A DNA stretch of 64,000 nt from Microplitis mediator (GCF_029852145.1 NC_079975.1:25549364-25613363), one strand, 5' to 3'. Counted from the first letter of the stretch, positions 32,401-40,706 are shown. Notes: a model not told the origin generated them from the letters alone. Numbers and translations: made by a program.

Positions 32401-34518
32401 AATAAAACTAAAATTCATGATGAAGAAATTATTCTTTCAGACTTTCATGACACTTCGTCATCGGATGATTCAGATATTTATAATATTCAAAAACTTCGAA
32501 AAAAGATTTTTGATCAGCAAAAGAAAATCGGAATTTATAACGGGGATACGACAGATTCCACTGACTTTGGAATTACTCCTGTACCCACTCCAATTAAAAA
32601 TATTAATAAAAATGCATCATTATCCGAGAATATGACTATTTCTCGTACTTCATTACAAGATTCATCCCCTCTCCCTATAATTGAAACTCTGAATACGCCT
32701 ACACCAGGCCCAAGTTTCAGACCTAAGATTCAAGCTACAAACACTTCTACCCCCCTCCTTCCCATACAACCCTCCCCTAGAACGCCCATTATTGCGCGAA
32801 CTCATCCTACGAGTAAAGAAAATAATTTTCAGAGAAATTTAGCAAAAAATTTTCTAATTAAAAGAACATCACAATTGGCTAATTTTACTCCTTCTCCAAT
32901 GATACGTTCCAAGAAAAGAAATAAAAACAATTTAGAAATATCAAATGTTATAATTCCAGAAACTTCAGAAGAAAGCAGTTCAGATGAATCGATTATTTCA
33001 AATAGCGAAACTAGCGAAAATTTACCGCGTAAAAATAATTCTAAAAATTCAAATAAAATTGAAAAAACTTTAAATTTAAATAATTCTAATAAAGCAACTT
33101 ATATTGAACCTAAAGGTAACCCAGATGAAGGTGGTGCAATCCCATGGTCATCTGACGAAGGTGGTGATGTACCTAAAATTATTCATACTCAAGCTGTAAT
33201 TGAAAATAATAGAAACAATATATCTTTACAAAACTCGTTTATAGAACCTATGGAAGTCGTAAGCGTTATTTATTCATCAGAAGAATCGAGCAGCGATAAA
33301 AATGTCGTACGAGACTCAAAAACATCTCAAACACGCGTAAATATAGAAAATATAGATAACGTTAAAAGTTCGGTCGGAATTCAACAATCTTTAAACACAC
33401 ATCTTCCTCATGTTAATGCTCCATCACCATCACGTGACTTAAGTAATCCAAAAAATACATTTGTAAACAATACAGTAAATAAATATACTAATCCTACACA
33501 ACATATACAGCCGTTACGAAGATCTTCACGCCAACGTAAGCCGACAAAATGCGCTTGCTGTGACGTAACTAAATATAATCATCAACAACACATTTCAAAT
33601 ATTAAAAATGCTATGCAACACAAAAATAGCTATCAAGATTTAAAAACAAAATCAAAACAAATGAATAAAAATAGTAATTTCAGACAGAGATATCCACAAA
33701 TTCCTAATATTATTGCAACTTTGGAACCTGTAAATTTAGAAACTATAAATTCAGAACATTCAAAAGAAAATGAATCAATATTAGCTAATGATCCTAATGA
33801 TAATTTAAATATTACACAAAATAACATTGCAAGAATTACAGCTGATGAAAATTATCAAACATTTTTAAATGATCCAGGTAGTCCAGCGGCGCCGATAAGA
33901 GCAGCCTCGGACCCTGTTTACAACTCTCCGACACATACTAATAACGTTTTAACACGAATCGATAATAATAATCCTCCAATATTTAACAATAATGATTCAC
34001 AGCTAGTAATTGATAATATTTCTCACGGTGAAGAAATCGAAAAATCTAACAATTTTATTGAAACTAGAGACAATTTAGAGATGAAAAAAGATAATTATTT
34101 ATGTTTTATTTCTGCAGATGGCACTGTATCCAGTGAAATCGGTAAAAGATTATTAGAATTAGGTTTATTAAAATTATCTCCAACAAATAAATATAAAATA
34201 GGTGAAGTAATTAAGTCAGGAACTACGCGGAAAAGAGTGTTTGCATTAGTCACTCAAAATAATGATCAAGATTTGCCTATCGAAAATAATTATTTAAAAG
34301 CATTTTTACATTTAAAAGAAACAATGTTAGGAATGGATTTAAAAACGGCTAGCATCTCAGAAGGTAGAAGTAATTTGAAAAACGTTTCGTGGTTAAAAAT
34401 TAAAAATATTATAGATCAAGTATTTGCAGGAACAGAAATAAAAATAACTATTTGTAAAGATAAAATCATTATTCCTTCAGTAGAACAGAGACAAAAAAAT
34501 CATGCAGGAGAATCATGA
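29365..34518 (+). CDS. pol: Pol of gypsy element: protease, RT, RNase H, long linker, macro-like module
   Basis: The open -1 frame relative to gag has no need of its own start. Residues counted from 29560: aspartic protease DTG at 3-5; reverse transcriptase about 240-440 with FDLKSGFHQI, MPFGLKNAPATFQ and catalytic YLDD at 417-420 (30808-30819); RNase H with TDASGYAVGA (Asp 566, 31255) and TEKEMVAVLF, ending near NADALSRNP (~31600). Instead of integrase following closely, ~960 residues of linker come next: Ser/Asp/Glu-rich and Asn-rich segments, thirteen LNSEK-type units (32173-32385), a CACC-x8-H-x2-H patch, and a folded-looking module at 34090-34470. The frame stops at 34518, 17 nt past the start of the integrase frame. 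RT motifs are intact, so the element may be active or only just disabled. Confidence 0.95.
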   Translation, partial: KCGKRKDVPSIRRSDGQRFISAPGNNSSTIRIPLKTYFVGALLPNYRPTSIIIRSDDIKLNTAKFLIDTGCNLNLIKLSEIKNSKLIDESYCFKLNGVSDALTLGKIQLRMLNTTVDFHIIPDEFPLEYTGIIGWEFIKEQGGVIDSTKESITFTKLQLEIPFLEKESFVLPARSKAPIYIRVKNNLSEGYVPEIELGDGIFAGEAVVKNDHGIAYLYAINTQDVDVTVNVPVIPLYPFDTSVDEDSSPSEKEDKATEHRDHTQFRDDRVNEVLKLLRLNHLDDKERKAVISLIEEYSDLFHIPGEPLKSTDIITHKIHTTDDIPVNTRQYRYPPTLKDEIEKHIDELRKMDIIEPSNSPYCSPLWIVPKKPDSEGNKRTRLVIDYRNLNDKTEKDVYPLPLICEILDQLGGATYFSIFDLKSGFHQIKLSRKHRKKTAFKTPYGLYQFTRMPFGLKNAPATFQRLMDLVLRGLQGFDLFVYLDDIVIYARTLEEHATKFIKLAERLRSANLTLQTEKCEFLKREVMYLGHLISADGVKPDPNKIKAVKEFKVPTNVKSLREFLGLCGYYRRFIKDFAKVAKPLSDLTSKNAKFEWTTNHQVAFETLRDKLCTAPILQYPDFEKPFIVTTDASGYAVGAILSQGKVGEDPMVAAASRVLNKHERNYSTTEKEMVAVLFGIETFRHYLYGRPFTLVTDHRPLVWVNNMNDPNSRVMRWRHRLADFEFQIVHKAGKKNTNADALSRNPIIEERQAYPIKVKWRYKNTPYGGKTLSTGLARLRSSDSDERKKVKFAAIEASDTSISENEARETLKTKIQTFVPHGNSENGSDTVEKNKKNLNSKTSAVESTDMDLTDPIDKTQNLELTPQAVESVDILPTDPVDKIISIDDNRIDHPIDRRSVKEKLNSEPSGYIVKNKIFRKKKSDVRRYNPFSRNTKLLNSEKLNSEKLNSEKLNSEKLNSEKLNSEKLNSEKLNSEKLNSEKLNPEKLNSEQLNSEKLNLEKRNLQPGKTCENKTKIHDEEIILSDFHDTSSSDDSDIYNIQKLRKKIFDQQKKIGIYNGDTTDSTDFGITPVPTPIKNINKNASLSENMTISRTSLQDSSPLPIIETLNTPTPGPSFRPKIQATNTSTPLLPIQPSPRTPIIARTHPTSKENNFQRNLAKNFLIKRTSQLANFTPSPMIRSKKRNKNNLEISNVIIPETSEESSSDESIISNSETSENLPRKNNSKNSNKIEKTLNLNNSNKATYIEPKGNPDEGGAIPWSSDEGGDVPKIIHTQAVIENNRNNISLQNSFIEPMEVVSVIYSSEESSSDKNVVRDSKTSQTRVNIENIDNVKSSVGIQQSLNTHLPHVNAPSPSRDLSNPKNTFVNNTVNKYTNPTQHIQPLRRSSRQRKPTKCACCDVTKYNHQQHISNIKNAMQHKNSYQDLKTKSKQMNKNSNFRQRYPQIPNIIATLEPVNLETINSEHSKENESILANDPNDNLNITQNNIARITADENYQTFLNDPGSPAAPIRAASDPVYNSPTHTNNVLTRIDNNNPPIFNNNDSQLVIDNISHGEEIEKSNNFIETRDNLEMKKDNYLCFISADGTVSSEIGKRLLELGLLKLSPTNKYKIGEVIKSGTTRKRVFALVTQNNDQDLPIENNYLKAFLHLKETMLGMDLKTASISEGRSNLKNVSWLKIKNIIDQVFAGTEIKITICKDKIIIPSVEQRQKNHAGES
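29371..29418 (+). promoter_or_regulatory. Predicted -1 ribosomal frameshift signal between gag and pol
   Basis: GGGAAAC at 29371-29377 is in the correct X_XXY_YYZ register (gag codons GGA AAC). It comes just after the last pol-frame stop (TGA 29362-29364). Six nt downstream, ACGTTCCC (29384-29391) can pair with GGG-C-AACGT (29410-29418): eight base pairs with one bulged C and an 18-nt loop. The stretch is strikingly GC-rich in an A/T-rich gene. Confidence 0.85.
32173..32385 (+). repeat. In-frame 15-bp tandem repeat in pol linker
   Basis: About 13 units of CTAAATTCAGAAAAA-type sequence encode LNSEK with variants LNPEK, LNSEQ and LNLEK. All units keep the frame. It lies between RNase H and the macro-like module. 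Confidence 0.9.
34090..34470 (+). other. Macro-domain-like module within pol
   Basis: The segment runs from DNYLCFISADGTVSSEIGKR through GEVIKSG (from residue 1548, 34201), RVFALVTQNN, YLKAFLHLKETM and SEGRSNLKNVSW (1600-1611) to DQVFAGTEIKITICKDK. Motif order and spacing resemble OARD1/TARG1-type macro domains (HC-SAD---GAGIA, SGEVAVLKR, IYYLITK, YENL-KSLEAM, GCGLDRLQW, EVF--TDIKITVY; from memory). The catalytic Lys and the Asp of GCGLD are not present, so if homologous it is probably not an active hydrolase. Alignment by eye only. Confidence 0.5.
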
Positions 34519-35518
34519 GTCTCCGTTCGCAGGTCACAAAGGTGTGACTAAGACATACAATAGAATTAGACAGAGATATTTCTGGGATAATATAAAAAAA
34601 GATATAGAAGGTTTTGTTCGTAAATGTATAAGTTGTCAAAAGAAAAAACTAGTTAGAATCAAAACTAAACAACCAATGATAATTACCGATACTTCTTCAG
34701 ACACTTTTGATAAAGTTGCTATGGATATCGTAGTACCTAACATAATTTCAAATAATGGTTACAGATATATATTAACTATGCAAGATGATCTTTCTAAATA
34801 TTGTTTAGCTATTCCTTTATACGGCATGACAGCAGATGATATTGCAGAAGCTTTAATAGAACGTTTCATCTGTCTTCATGGCTGTCCAAAAGTTATTTTG
34901 ACTGATCAAGGCGCGGCTTTTATCGGTAAAGTTATGCGGAGAGTAGCGAAAGCATTTAAAATTAAACAAGTTAAAACTACAGCTTTTCACCCTCAATCTA
35001 ATGGCTCATTAGAAAGAAGTCATCAGGTTCTTACAGATTTCATTAAACATTACACAAATCATAAAGATTGGGATAAATGGCTTCCTTTTGCAGTTTTTGC
35101 ATATAACACTAGTGTACACGAAGGGACTAAATTCAGCCCTTATCAGCTGGTCTACGGAAAACAAGCCCGTATGCCTTCGGAATTTCCTTATCTTGAAGAA
35201 ATTCTCACGTATGATGATCACGTTCAAAGTTTAACCCTTAGACTTTTTGAAACTAAAAGACAAGCGAAAGAAAATTTAGAAAAAGCTAAAGAAAAATCAA
35301 AAAAATATTATGATCAGAAAATTAATCCCGTGAAATTTACTATAGGTCAAGAAATCTATTTAATCAAAAATCAAAAAACCGGTAAATTTGACGACAATTA
35401 TTTAGGCCCATTTAAAATTACTGATGTACTTGCAGATAAGAATGATATAGAGATAGAATACAAACCGGGGAAAAGAAAAATAGTTCACTGCGATAGAGCA
35501 AAAATAGCATATAAATAA
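34502..35518 (+). CDS. int: Integrase of gypsy element (separate frame)
   Basis: 338-codon frame, +1 relative to pol, overlapping it by 17 nt. Zinc-binding HHCC is complete: H5, H12, C42, C45. The catalytic DD35E triad is D75 (MDIVVPN), D135 (LTDQG) and E171 (LERSH). The C-terminus GPFKITDVLADKNDIEIEYK with KIVHCDRAK resembles the GPY/F module that ends gypsy integrases; no chromodomain or env follows. The start ATG at 34502 is probably not a real initiator. The frame break sits at the A7 run 34493-34499, just upstream of the zinc finger, and looks like a one-base indel. Catalyses insertion of element DNA in the nucleus. Confidence 0.93.
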   Translation: MQENHESPFAGHKGVTKTYNRIRQRYFWDNIKKDIEGFVRKCISCQKKKLVRIKTKQPMIITDTSSDTFDKVAMDIVVPNIISNNGYRYILTMQDDLSKYCLAIPLYGMTADDIAEALIERFICLHGCPKVILTDQGAAFIGKVMRRVAKAFKIKQVKTTAFHPQSNGSLERSHQVLTDFIKHYTNHKDWDKWLPFAVFAYNTSVHEGTKFSPYQLVYGKQARMPSEFPYLEEILTYDDHVQSLTLRLFETKRQAKENLEKAKEKSKKYYDQKINPVKFTIGQEIYLIKNQKTGKFDDNYLGPFKITDVLADKNDIEIEYKPGKRKIVHCDRAKIAYK

Positions 35519-36150
35519 GTTATCTCGCTTTCCCATTCACACAATACTGAAGACTACTTTCTTTCCTACCAACGATCCTTGACTAAGGACTCCAACTAAC
35601 ACACGAATTTCAAATATAAAAAATTTTTATACAAAAATATATGTATGTATAATATCTATTAGGAAAAAAAATCGAATAACTATATCAAAAATATATAAAA
35701 AAATAATTTGTATTCCTCTTTAGGAAAAAAACCACTAATAGTATCAATAAACTTATCCTCAAAATTTCATGAAAAAATATACTGAAATCGTATAGATAAT
35801 AGTATCAATAAACTTATTCTCAAAGCTTCATAAAAAAAAAAAAAAAAAAGATATACTAAAATCATAAATACATATGTATCAATAATTAAATGTAAACAAG
35901 AAAATTTTTTAAATAAGAAATTAATTTTGTAAGTTAGATTTTAAGTAGAATTTTAAGCAAAACTATTTAACGAATAATAAAACAAAATTTAAGTAATAAA
36001 GCAAAGAAAAAATAAGAAAGACATCTGTTTATCAACTTATCATGTAGTTAAAATAGAATACATTTGTAAGGAAATAGACCTTACGTCGGTAAGACCCATT
36101 ATGTTTAAAAAAAAATAACGAGCGGGGCGCTCGTCCAACGGGGTGGGGCG
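35519..36150 (+). other. 3' untranslated region and polypurine tract of gypsy element
   Basis: AT-rich non-coding stretch with near-duplicate segments (ATAGTATCAATAAACTTAT occurs twice near 35740 and 35803). It ends with a small perfect hairpin GAGCG-GGG-CGCTC (36120-36132) and a purine-rich tract GGGGTGGGG at 36140-36148, immediately before the 3' LTR, the expected plus-strand primer. Confidence 0.75.
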
Positions 36151-37103
36151 TGTTATATCCTGGCTGTCAAGCAGGGCCCGTTCTTAGCTCACTAGATTAT
36201 TTTACCGACCTAAAGTCTATTCCCAAAATAAGGCACCCTAATTACCAACAATTAGAGTACCTTAAGTAGATAATTATAATAACGTAAGAATATTATATAT
36301 CATAAGAATTACTCCATCATTTAAATTGTATAAAATAAGAATATCTTTAACATACGTGTATTTTACGAATCAATAATCAAATAACAAACTATCACCGGAT
36401 GTACTTAATCCCACGTATGAGAACATTTTTCATAATAATCTTCAAGTATATTCAACTAGAGATAATTTAATCATTTTAAAACACAGCTGTATAAACTATT
36501 AGTAATAATTTGTAACAAACGCAGATGATATGAAAATGGACTTTGACTTTCAAATAAATAACTTTTCTCAGATATTACATCAGCCGAGGATCAAATCCCT
36601 TCTCGCGCTCGACGCATGGGTCTCATGCCCAATCGCCTCGCGCTGATAAGCAATGACGAGTTCAATGACCACTGAGTGTGAACTCTGATCAACAATTCAA
36701 CCCCACTATTTTTGGTGCTTAGAATACCTAATAAAAACCCTCGCTCTCAGAGCAGGAGGGGCTCACTCTGTTCGATTATTATTCAGATACATTTAGTCTT
36801 AGACACATTAGACTTAGACTCTGAACACCAGATCTTTGATATCAGAGCTTATTAAATTATCAAGTCCATAGTTATACCTTCTGTAAGTTTGACTATTGAA
36901 CATACATCATTTGTATATTAAGTGTATACTTTCAACTTCTAAATTCTATAACTATCAATTGTGAATAAAGTTATTGTTATATCTAAAATACAACCAGTTA
37001 TTTCGGGTCACCGTGAGGTGATTTGCTGTCGAGAACCCAATACCTAGAAATACTACAGAACTAGCTGAGCTCAACATCAACATCGTGCAGCGAAAACGTA
37101 ACA
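36151..37103 (+). repeat. 3' LTR of gypsy element
   Basis: 953 bp, begins TGTTATATCC and ends CGTAACA, followed by the GTAG target duplication (37104-37107). No difference from the 5' LTR was seen. Confidence 0.95.
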
Positions 37104-37624
37104 GTAGTACGCGTCCGCCATATTTGTTTACATGATACATATGTTTACAAAATAATAGTGCAATATTGTGCAGTGTTTATCTGCATAAATATGTAAAGCT
37201 TATAATTTAATAGTTCATATTATTTAAATATAATTATTTTATGGTTTAAAAACATTAAAAAAAAAAATAAATGATGTTTTCGTAAGAAAACTGTATTTGA
37301 AATATTTGGTGCGCATGCGCAGAAGCCATGAGATTTTTTCTCATGGCCAGAGTAAATAACGGCAGTCAAAACACCCATGTCCTGAAGGGTTAATAGGTAA
37401 AGAGAAAGCAATAGACTTTGCAGGCTATCCCTGAAATTTTCCATCTTGGACCTAAAATTGTTCCTGGGATATTTTGTCGGGGGATATTTTGTCGGAAATA
37501 TTAACGCACGTAACCATTTATTATGTGGGTAAATAATTGGGACAGTATTGAGTAGCAGAAAATGTTTTTTCGTTAGAAAGAAGATTAAAAGATAAGAAAG
37601 TTCGAATTTTGAAGAAATCCTTAC

Positions 37625-37749
37625 CTGGATTGGCGCCATCTCTGAATTCACGCGGCAAGTGGCTGTAGTGTAGGAAGTATTGAATGTGCGCCATTTCATG
37701 GTGGACAGTTATCAGATCCTTCATTGTTACTTTTGTGCACATTTTTATT
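37625..37749 (-). CDS. Ance: ACE-family peptidase exon with HExxH zinc motif
   Basis: 125-nt exon encoding IKMCTKVTMKDLITVHHEMAH and the following IQYFLHYSHLPREFRDGANP. HHEMAH is the gluzincin HExxH motif (two His zinc ligands plus the general-base Glu); the usual HEMGH has Ala in place of Gly here. The acceptor CACAG lies above 37749 and the donor GTAAGG below 37625. The upstream exon ends CG and this one starts A, so the shared Arg codon is completed only if a GC donor is used at 37833-37832. The exon lies just outside the right end of the transposon stack that fills the next intron. Confidence 0.94.
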
Positions 37750-37833
37750 CTGTGGAAAAAATTGTGGATTATTTGAATAGTTCACTCGAGGGGTTGATAA
37801 AAAATTATGAATGGAGAAGATCTAGTGACTTGC

Positions 37834-38003
37834 CGATAATCTACGCGGTTACAAAAGTCCCAAGCGGAAGGCTGACAAATTAATGGCCGGTCACCCGGGT
37901 CGACGATTATACTTCCCGACCAGAATTCCTGGGGCATTGCGCTCAAATTTAGTGAGAGGTAGAATTCTTCTCCAATACGGAACATATCTATGGGCGTGTA
38001 CCC
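37834..38003 (-). CDS. Ance: ACE-family peptidase exon (SAWDF region) ending at a GC donor
   Basis: 170-nt exon starting GYTPIDMFRIGEEFY and ending SAWDFCNRVDYR, the ACE segment just before the zinc motif. The conserved element VCHASAWDF of catalytic ACEs reads ICQPSAWDF here, so the substrate-anchoring His (His353 in testis ACE) is Gln. The acceptor is TTACAG at 38009-38004. The only donor giving the right frame and the conserved DYRIK-C junction is GCAAGT immediately below 37834, a GC-AG intron. Cys of ICQ and Cys of IKMC in the next exon correspond to a conserved ACE disulfide. Confidence 0.92.
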
Positions 38004-38347
38004 CTGTAACAAATAAATTTTCATTAAAAATATATAAAAAAAAAACAACAGAAAAATCCCTAACTGCGCACCTCAATCGCTCATTATTTTTATTTACCTT
38101 CTAAATTACTAATTTTATTTTTTTTAGTCTTTAAATTTTTGAATTTCAAATTTTTAAAATCTCCCGCCTTTTCTTAGATGTCGCTTTTTTATTTAATTCT
38201 ACTGTCGCACTAGTGCTGCTGCCAGTAGTTGGTAGAAAATAAAAGTGAACAATAAAAATAGTAAAAACAAAATGGCCGCCAAATTTTTTGCGCTTCGCGC
38301 TTGAGGTGCAAAAAAATTTTATTTGAATACAGGTTAGGATTTTTTAC

Positions 38348-38445
38348 CTGCGCTTGCATTTCTTCCGTAACATCCATGTAATATTTGCCAGGATACGGAG
38401 TAGTTATGTCAAGAAGATTCGTCCACGATTGTCCCCATACATTTC
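38348..38445 (-). CDS. Ance: ACE-family peptidase exon
   Basis: 98-nt exon encoding GNVWGQSWTNLLDITTPYPG and continuing to DVTEEMQAQ, matching the ACE GNMWAQSW-N-YDLV-PFP segment. It enters in phase 1 (completing the Gly codon from 38513-38704) and exits in phase 0 at CAG|GTAAAA. Intron to the previous exon is 67 nt; the next intron is 344 nt. Confidence 0.92.
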
Positions 38446-38512
38446 CTTAATTAATTATTAATTATTAATTCCTAATTAATAATTTAAATTCATAATAAAA
38501 AAAATTATTTAC

Positions 38513-38704
38513 CAAGTATGTGAGCAGGAAGCGGAGTATGTCCGCCGATTCTTTCAGGTCCATAGAGATCGCGAAGCTTCTTTCTGACATACGCATGAAG
38601 TTCTTCGTAAAGAGGTCGGACACTTTCCCACACTTCGTCTAATTCCTGCTGGAAATCCGGTGACTCGTATGGGAACATCCAATAGTCTGCTGCATCAGTA
38701 AAAT
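38513..38704 (-). CDS. Ance: ACE-family peptidase exon
   Basis: 192-nt exon encoding NFTDAADYWMFPYESPDFQ through ELHAYVRKKLRDLYGPERI to LPAHIL. This matches the ACE helical lid region (LYLNLHAYVRR---HYG---PIPAHLLG in vertebrates). It enters and leaves in phase 1, with a GTAAAT donor; the acceptor TAG lies above 38704. The neighbouring intron to exon 38799-38942 is only 94 nt. Confidence 0.92.
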
Positions 38705-38798
38705 CTACGGGACAATTTTACGTAAATTATTTTTTTTATTCAAAATTTATTAAAATAGAAAGGTTTATATTTAAATATTAGAAATTTTAATGGCTTAC

Positions 38799-38942
38799 TA
38801 TTTAATCTGGCAACTTCATTATTCAAAAAGACTAATTGACTATAGAGGTCACGGATTTGCGAGCCGCTTCGTCGTCGCCATTCCACCCACACCCACTGTA
38901 ATTCATCCCAGTCTCTACTTTTGGCCATTAGTTTTGATATTT
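38799..38942 (-). CDS. Ance: ACE-family peptidase exon
   Basis: 144-nt exon encoding EISKLMAKSRDWDELQWVWV, then EWRRRSGSQIRDLY and a C-terminal EVARLN. It aligns with ACE [32 protein letters not shown]. Phase 1 in and out, acceptor TATAG above 38942, donor GTAAGC below 38799. The Glu codon is split with the previous exon at 41665-41761, and the alignment is continuous over that junction, so no exon is missing in the 2.9 kb intron between them. Confidence 0.93.
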
Positions 38943-39009
38943 CTATAAATAAACGTTTTAAATTATAAAATAAATTTACTATCATATATATTTTTTGTGA
39001 ATAATTCAT

Positions 39010-40390
39010 TTTTATTTACTTGACTTGAATTATTTTTTTTAATTACACATGAAGATTTTCACACGGTACTTAGTTACGCATTAATTGTTCAAAAATAAAT
39101 TTGAATAATTATATGAATATATATATTAAGTAATAAAATTAATAAGTAGGTGATATTAAATATTCAAATGAAGTTTATTCAAATTATGGTTAGTTGAGCA
39201 TAATAACAAATTACCATTTGAATTGTAATTTTCTTTAAATGCATAATTGTTTGTTACTCATTGTTGCTAACTAATTGCATGCTATTAAAAATTTTATGCA
39301 ATCAATTTATGTTAATTTTATAATTAACTATCCGTCCTCGGGTAAAAAAAAATTCGTTTCAAAATTTTTTAAAAAAAGCTCATAATAGTGATCGTCGAAA
39401 TTCGGATTTTGGATTTTGAAAAATTCAGGAAAAAAACAAAATTTCGACCTCCTGTAAAGTTATGTTTATTGAAAAAATTTGGAAAGTACTGAGATGAAAA
39501 TTTTTTCGTTCATTGATTTTTATAAAATTCCAAAATTGTGTGAGTCTAAGATCAAAATTATCTCTTATGTTCAAATTCTTCATTATGAATTTTGTTACGC
39601 AGGTCAATTTATTTTTAATAAAACCCGACAAACTGTACAAAGTTAGTGTAGAGTCGGGCCCAAAAATGCCCAATTTCGCGTAAGCCGCAATGAGATCTAG
39701 TAGCTTATCTCTAGCCGCGAAATTTTTTTAACTTCCCGCTAAGAAAATTGTAAATTTTCAAAAATTCGGGAAGTTATTGGTTTTGGTCCGATTTACGAAA
39801 ATCGAATTATCATCAGATGTCGACGTTTTGAGGTCCTAGGAAGCTATTCTGACTAATTTCAAGATGATGTCCGAGTGTATGTACGTACGTACGTACGTAT
39901 GTAAATACCTGTTTCTTTTGAACGGGTGAAGCGATTTTGAACTTTAAGGTGTCATTTGACGCGGATTGTCAATATCTTGAAGCTGTAAGAAATTGAGCTA
40001 GATCGGTAGGGCTCGTTCAGAGGTATTCCAAAAATAAAATTTTTCCAAAAATGTTTTTTTTGGATAACTTTCAATGTGCTCGATGGATTGATTCCAAAAT
40101 CGACTGGGCTCTAGAGCTTTATAAGCCGCGTCGAATGCCACCTCAACCGTCTTAATCGGTTTATTCGTTTGAGAGATATCGTTGGAGAAAAAATGGTAAA
40201 AAACTATTTTTTTCAAAAAGAACGGTATACAAAAGTATTTTCGAGCTCGAAAACAGCGGGAAGTTTTACGGCTGGCCCACAGGGTCAACCGATAGACAGA
40301 TTTTTTTATTTATAAATTGACTTTACTTAACTTATTTTCGAACCTCGGGATGAATTAAAATTCATTCCAGGACAGTCGGTCTCAAAAATA
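39010..40390. other. ACE intron; repeat-like sequence with inverted AACTTCCCGC motifs
   Basis: No exon: the ACE alignment is continuous across this intron. AACTTCCCGCTAAG (about 39730) and GCGGGAAGTTTTACGG (about 40258) are in inverted orientation, and a GTACGTACGTAC run lies at about 39881-39900. Likely a decayed mobile element. Confidence 0.5.
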
Positions 40391-40517
40391 GTATATTACA
40401 CTACAAGGGAAGAAAGTTGAAATTCCTGCCCTGTGTGATATGATGCCCGCGGCGAAGCCGAGGGCATCATGACACACAGGGCAGGGCTTTTAACTATCTT
40501 CCCGTGTGGTGTATACG
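40391..40517. repeat. Long hairpin element CCTGCCCTGTGT...ACACAGGGCAGG
   Basis: CCTGCCCTGTGT and ATGATGCCC pair with GGGCATCAT and ACACACAGGGCAGG around a GCGGCGAAGCCGA loop. Outer GTATA-ACTACAAGGGAAGA also pairs with TCTTCCCGTGTGGTGTATAC. GC-rich in an AT-rich setting. Confidence 0.75.
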
Positions 40518-40706
40518 ATTTTTCTTTATACCTGGTCGAAAGTACGTTTATTAATTACATTTTTGAATACTATAAACAACACAACCACGTTCTGCCTTCA
40601 GCTGACAGGTCGGCCATGTTTTTTTTATTTGCTCCCTATTGACGCGCCTCTTTCGGACATACATAAAACTTTAATTTTTTTCCGTCTCCCTTTTTTTTTT
40701 TGTTGC

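Larger units (their letters stand above)
26500..37103 (+). mobile_element. Complete Ty3/gypsy-type LTR retrotransposon, recent insertion
   Basis: A 10,604-bp element bounded by two 953-bp direct LTRs that begin TGTTATATCC and end CGTAACA, with target duplication GTAG at 26496-26499 and 37104-37107. Reading both LTRs through I saw no difference, implying recent integration. Order gag, protease-RT-RNase H, linker, integrase is Ty3/gypsy; there is no env-like frame after integrase. The element is antisense to the ACE gene, in its intron 25045-37624, and is nested inside a TIR element. Integrase is out of frame with the rest of pol. Confidence 0.95.
25620..37515. mobile_element. TIR DNA element with 8-bp TSD, host of the nested gypsy and a MITE
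   Basis: Left end GGTGACACGCGTCAATATTT and right end (reverse strand) GGTTACGTGCGTTAATATTT continue into matching CCGACAAAATATCCC sequence, about 45 bp of imperfect terminal inverted repeat. Perfect ATTTATTA flanks both ends (25612-25619 and 37516-37523). An 8-bp TSD suggests a hAT- or P-type non-autonomous element. Subterminal copies of AACCC-TTCAGGACATGGG on both sides also match in inverted orientation. Without the 10.6 kb gypsy and the ~385-bp inner element it would be about 0.9 kb. No transposase seen. Confidence 0.75.

Noticed and set aside
35519..36150. Possible env or third gene after integrase
   Set aside because: No open frame of useful length, only AT-rich sequence ending in the polypurine tract.
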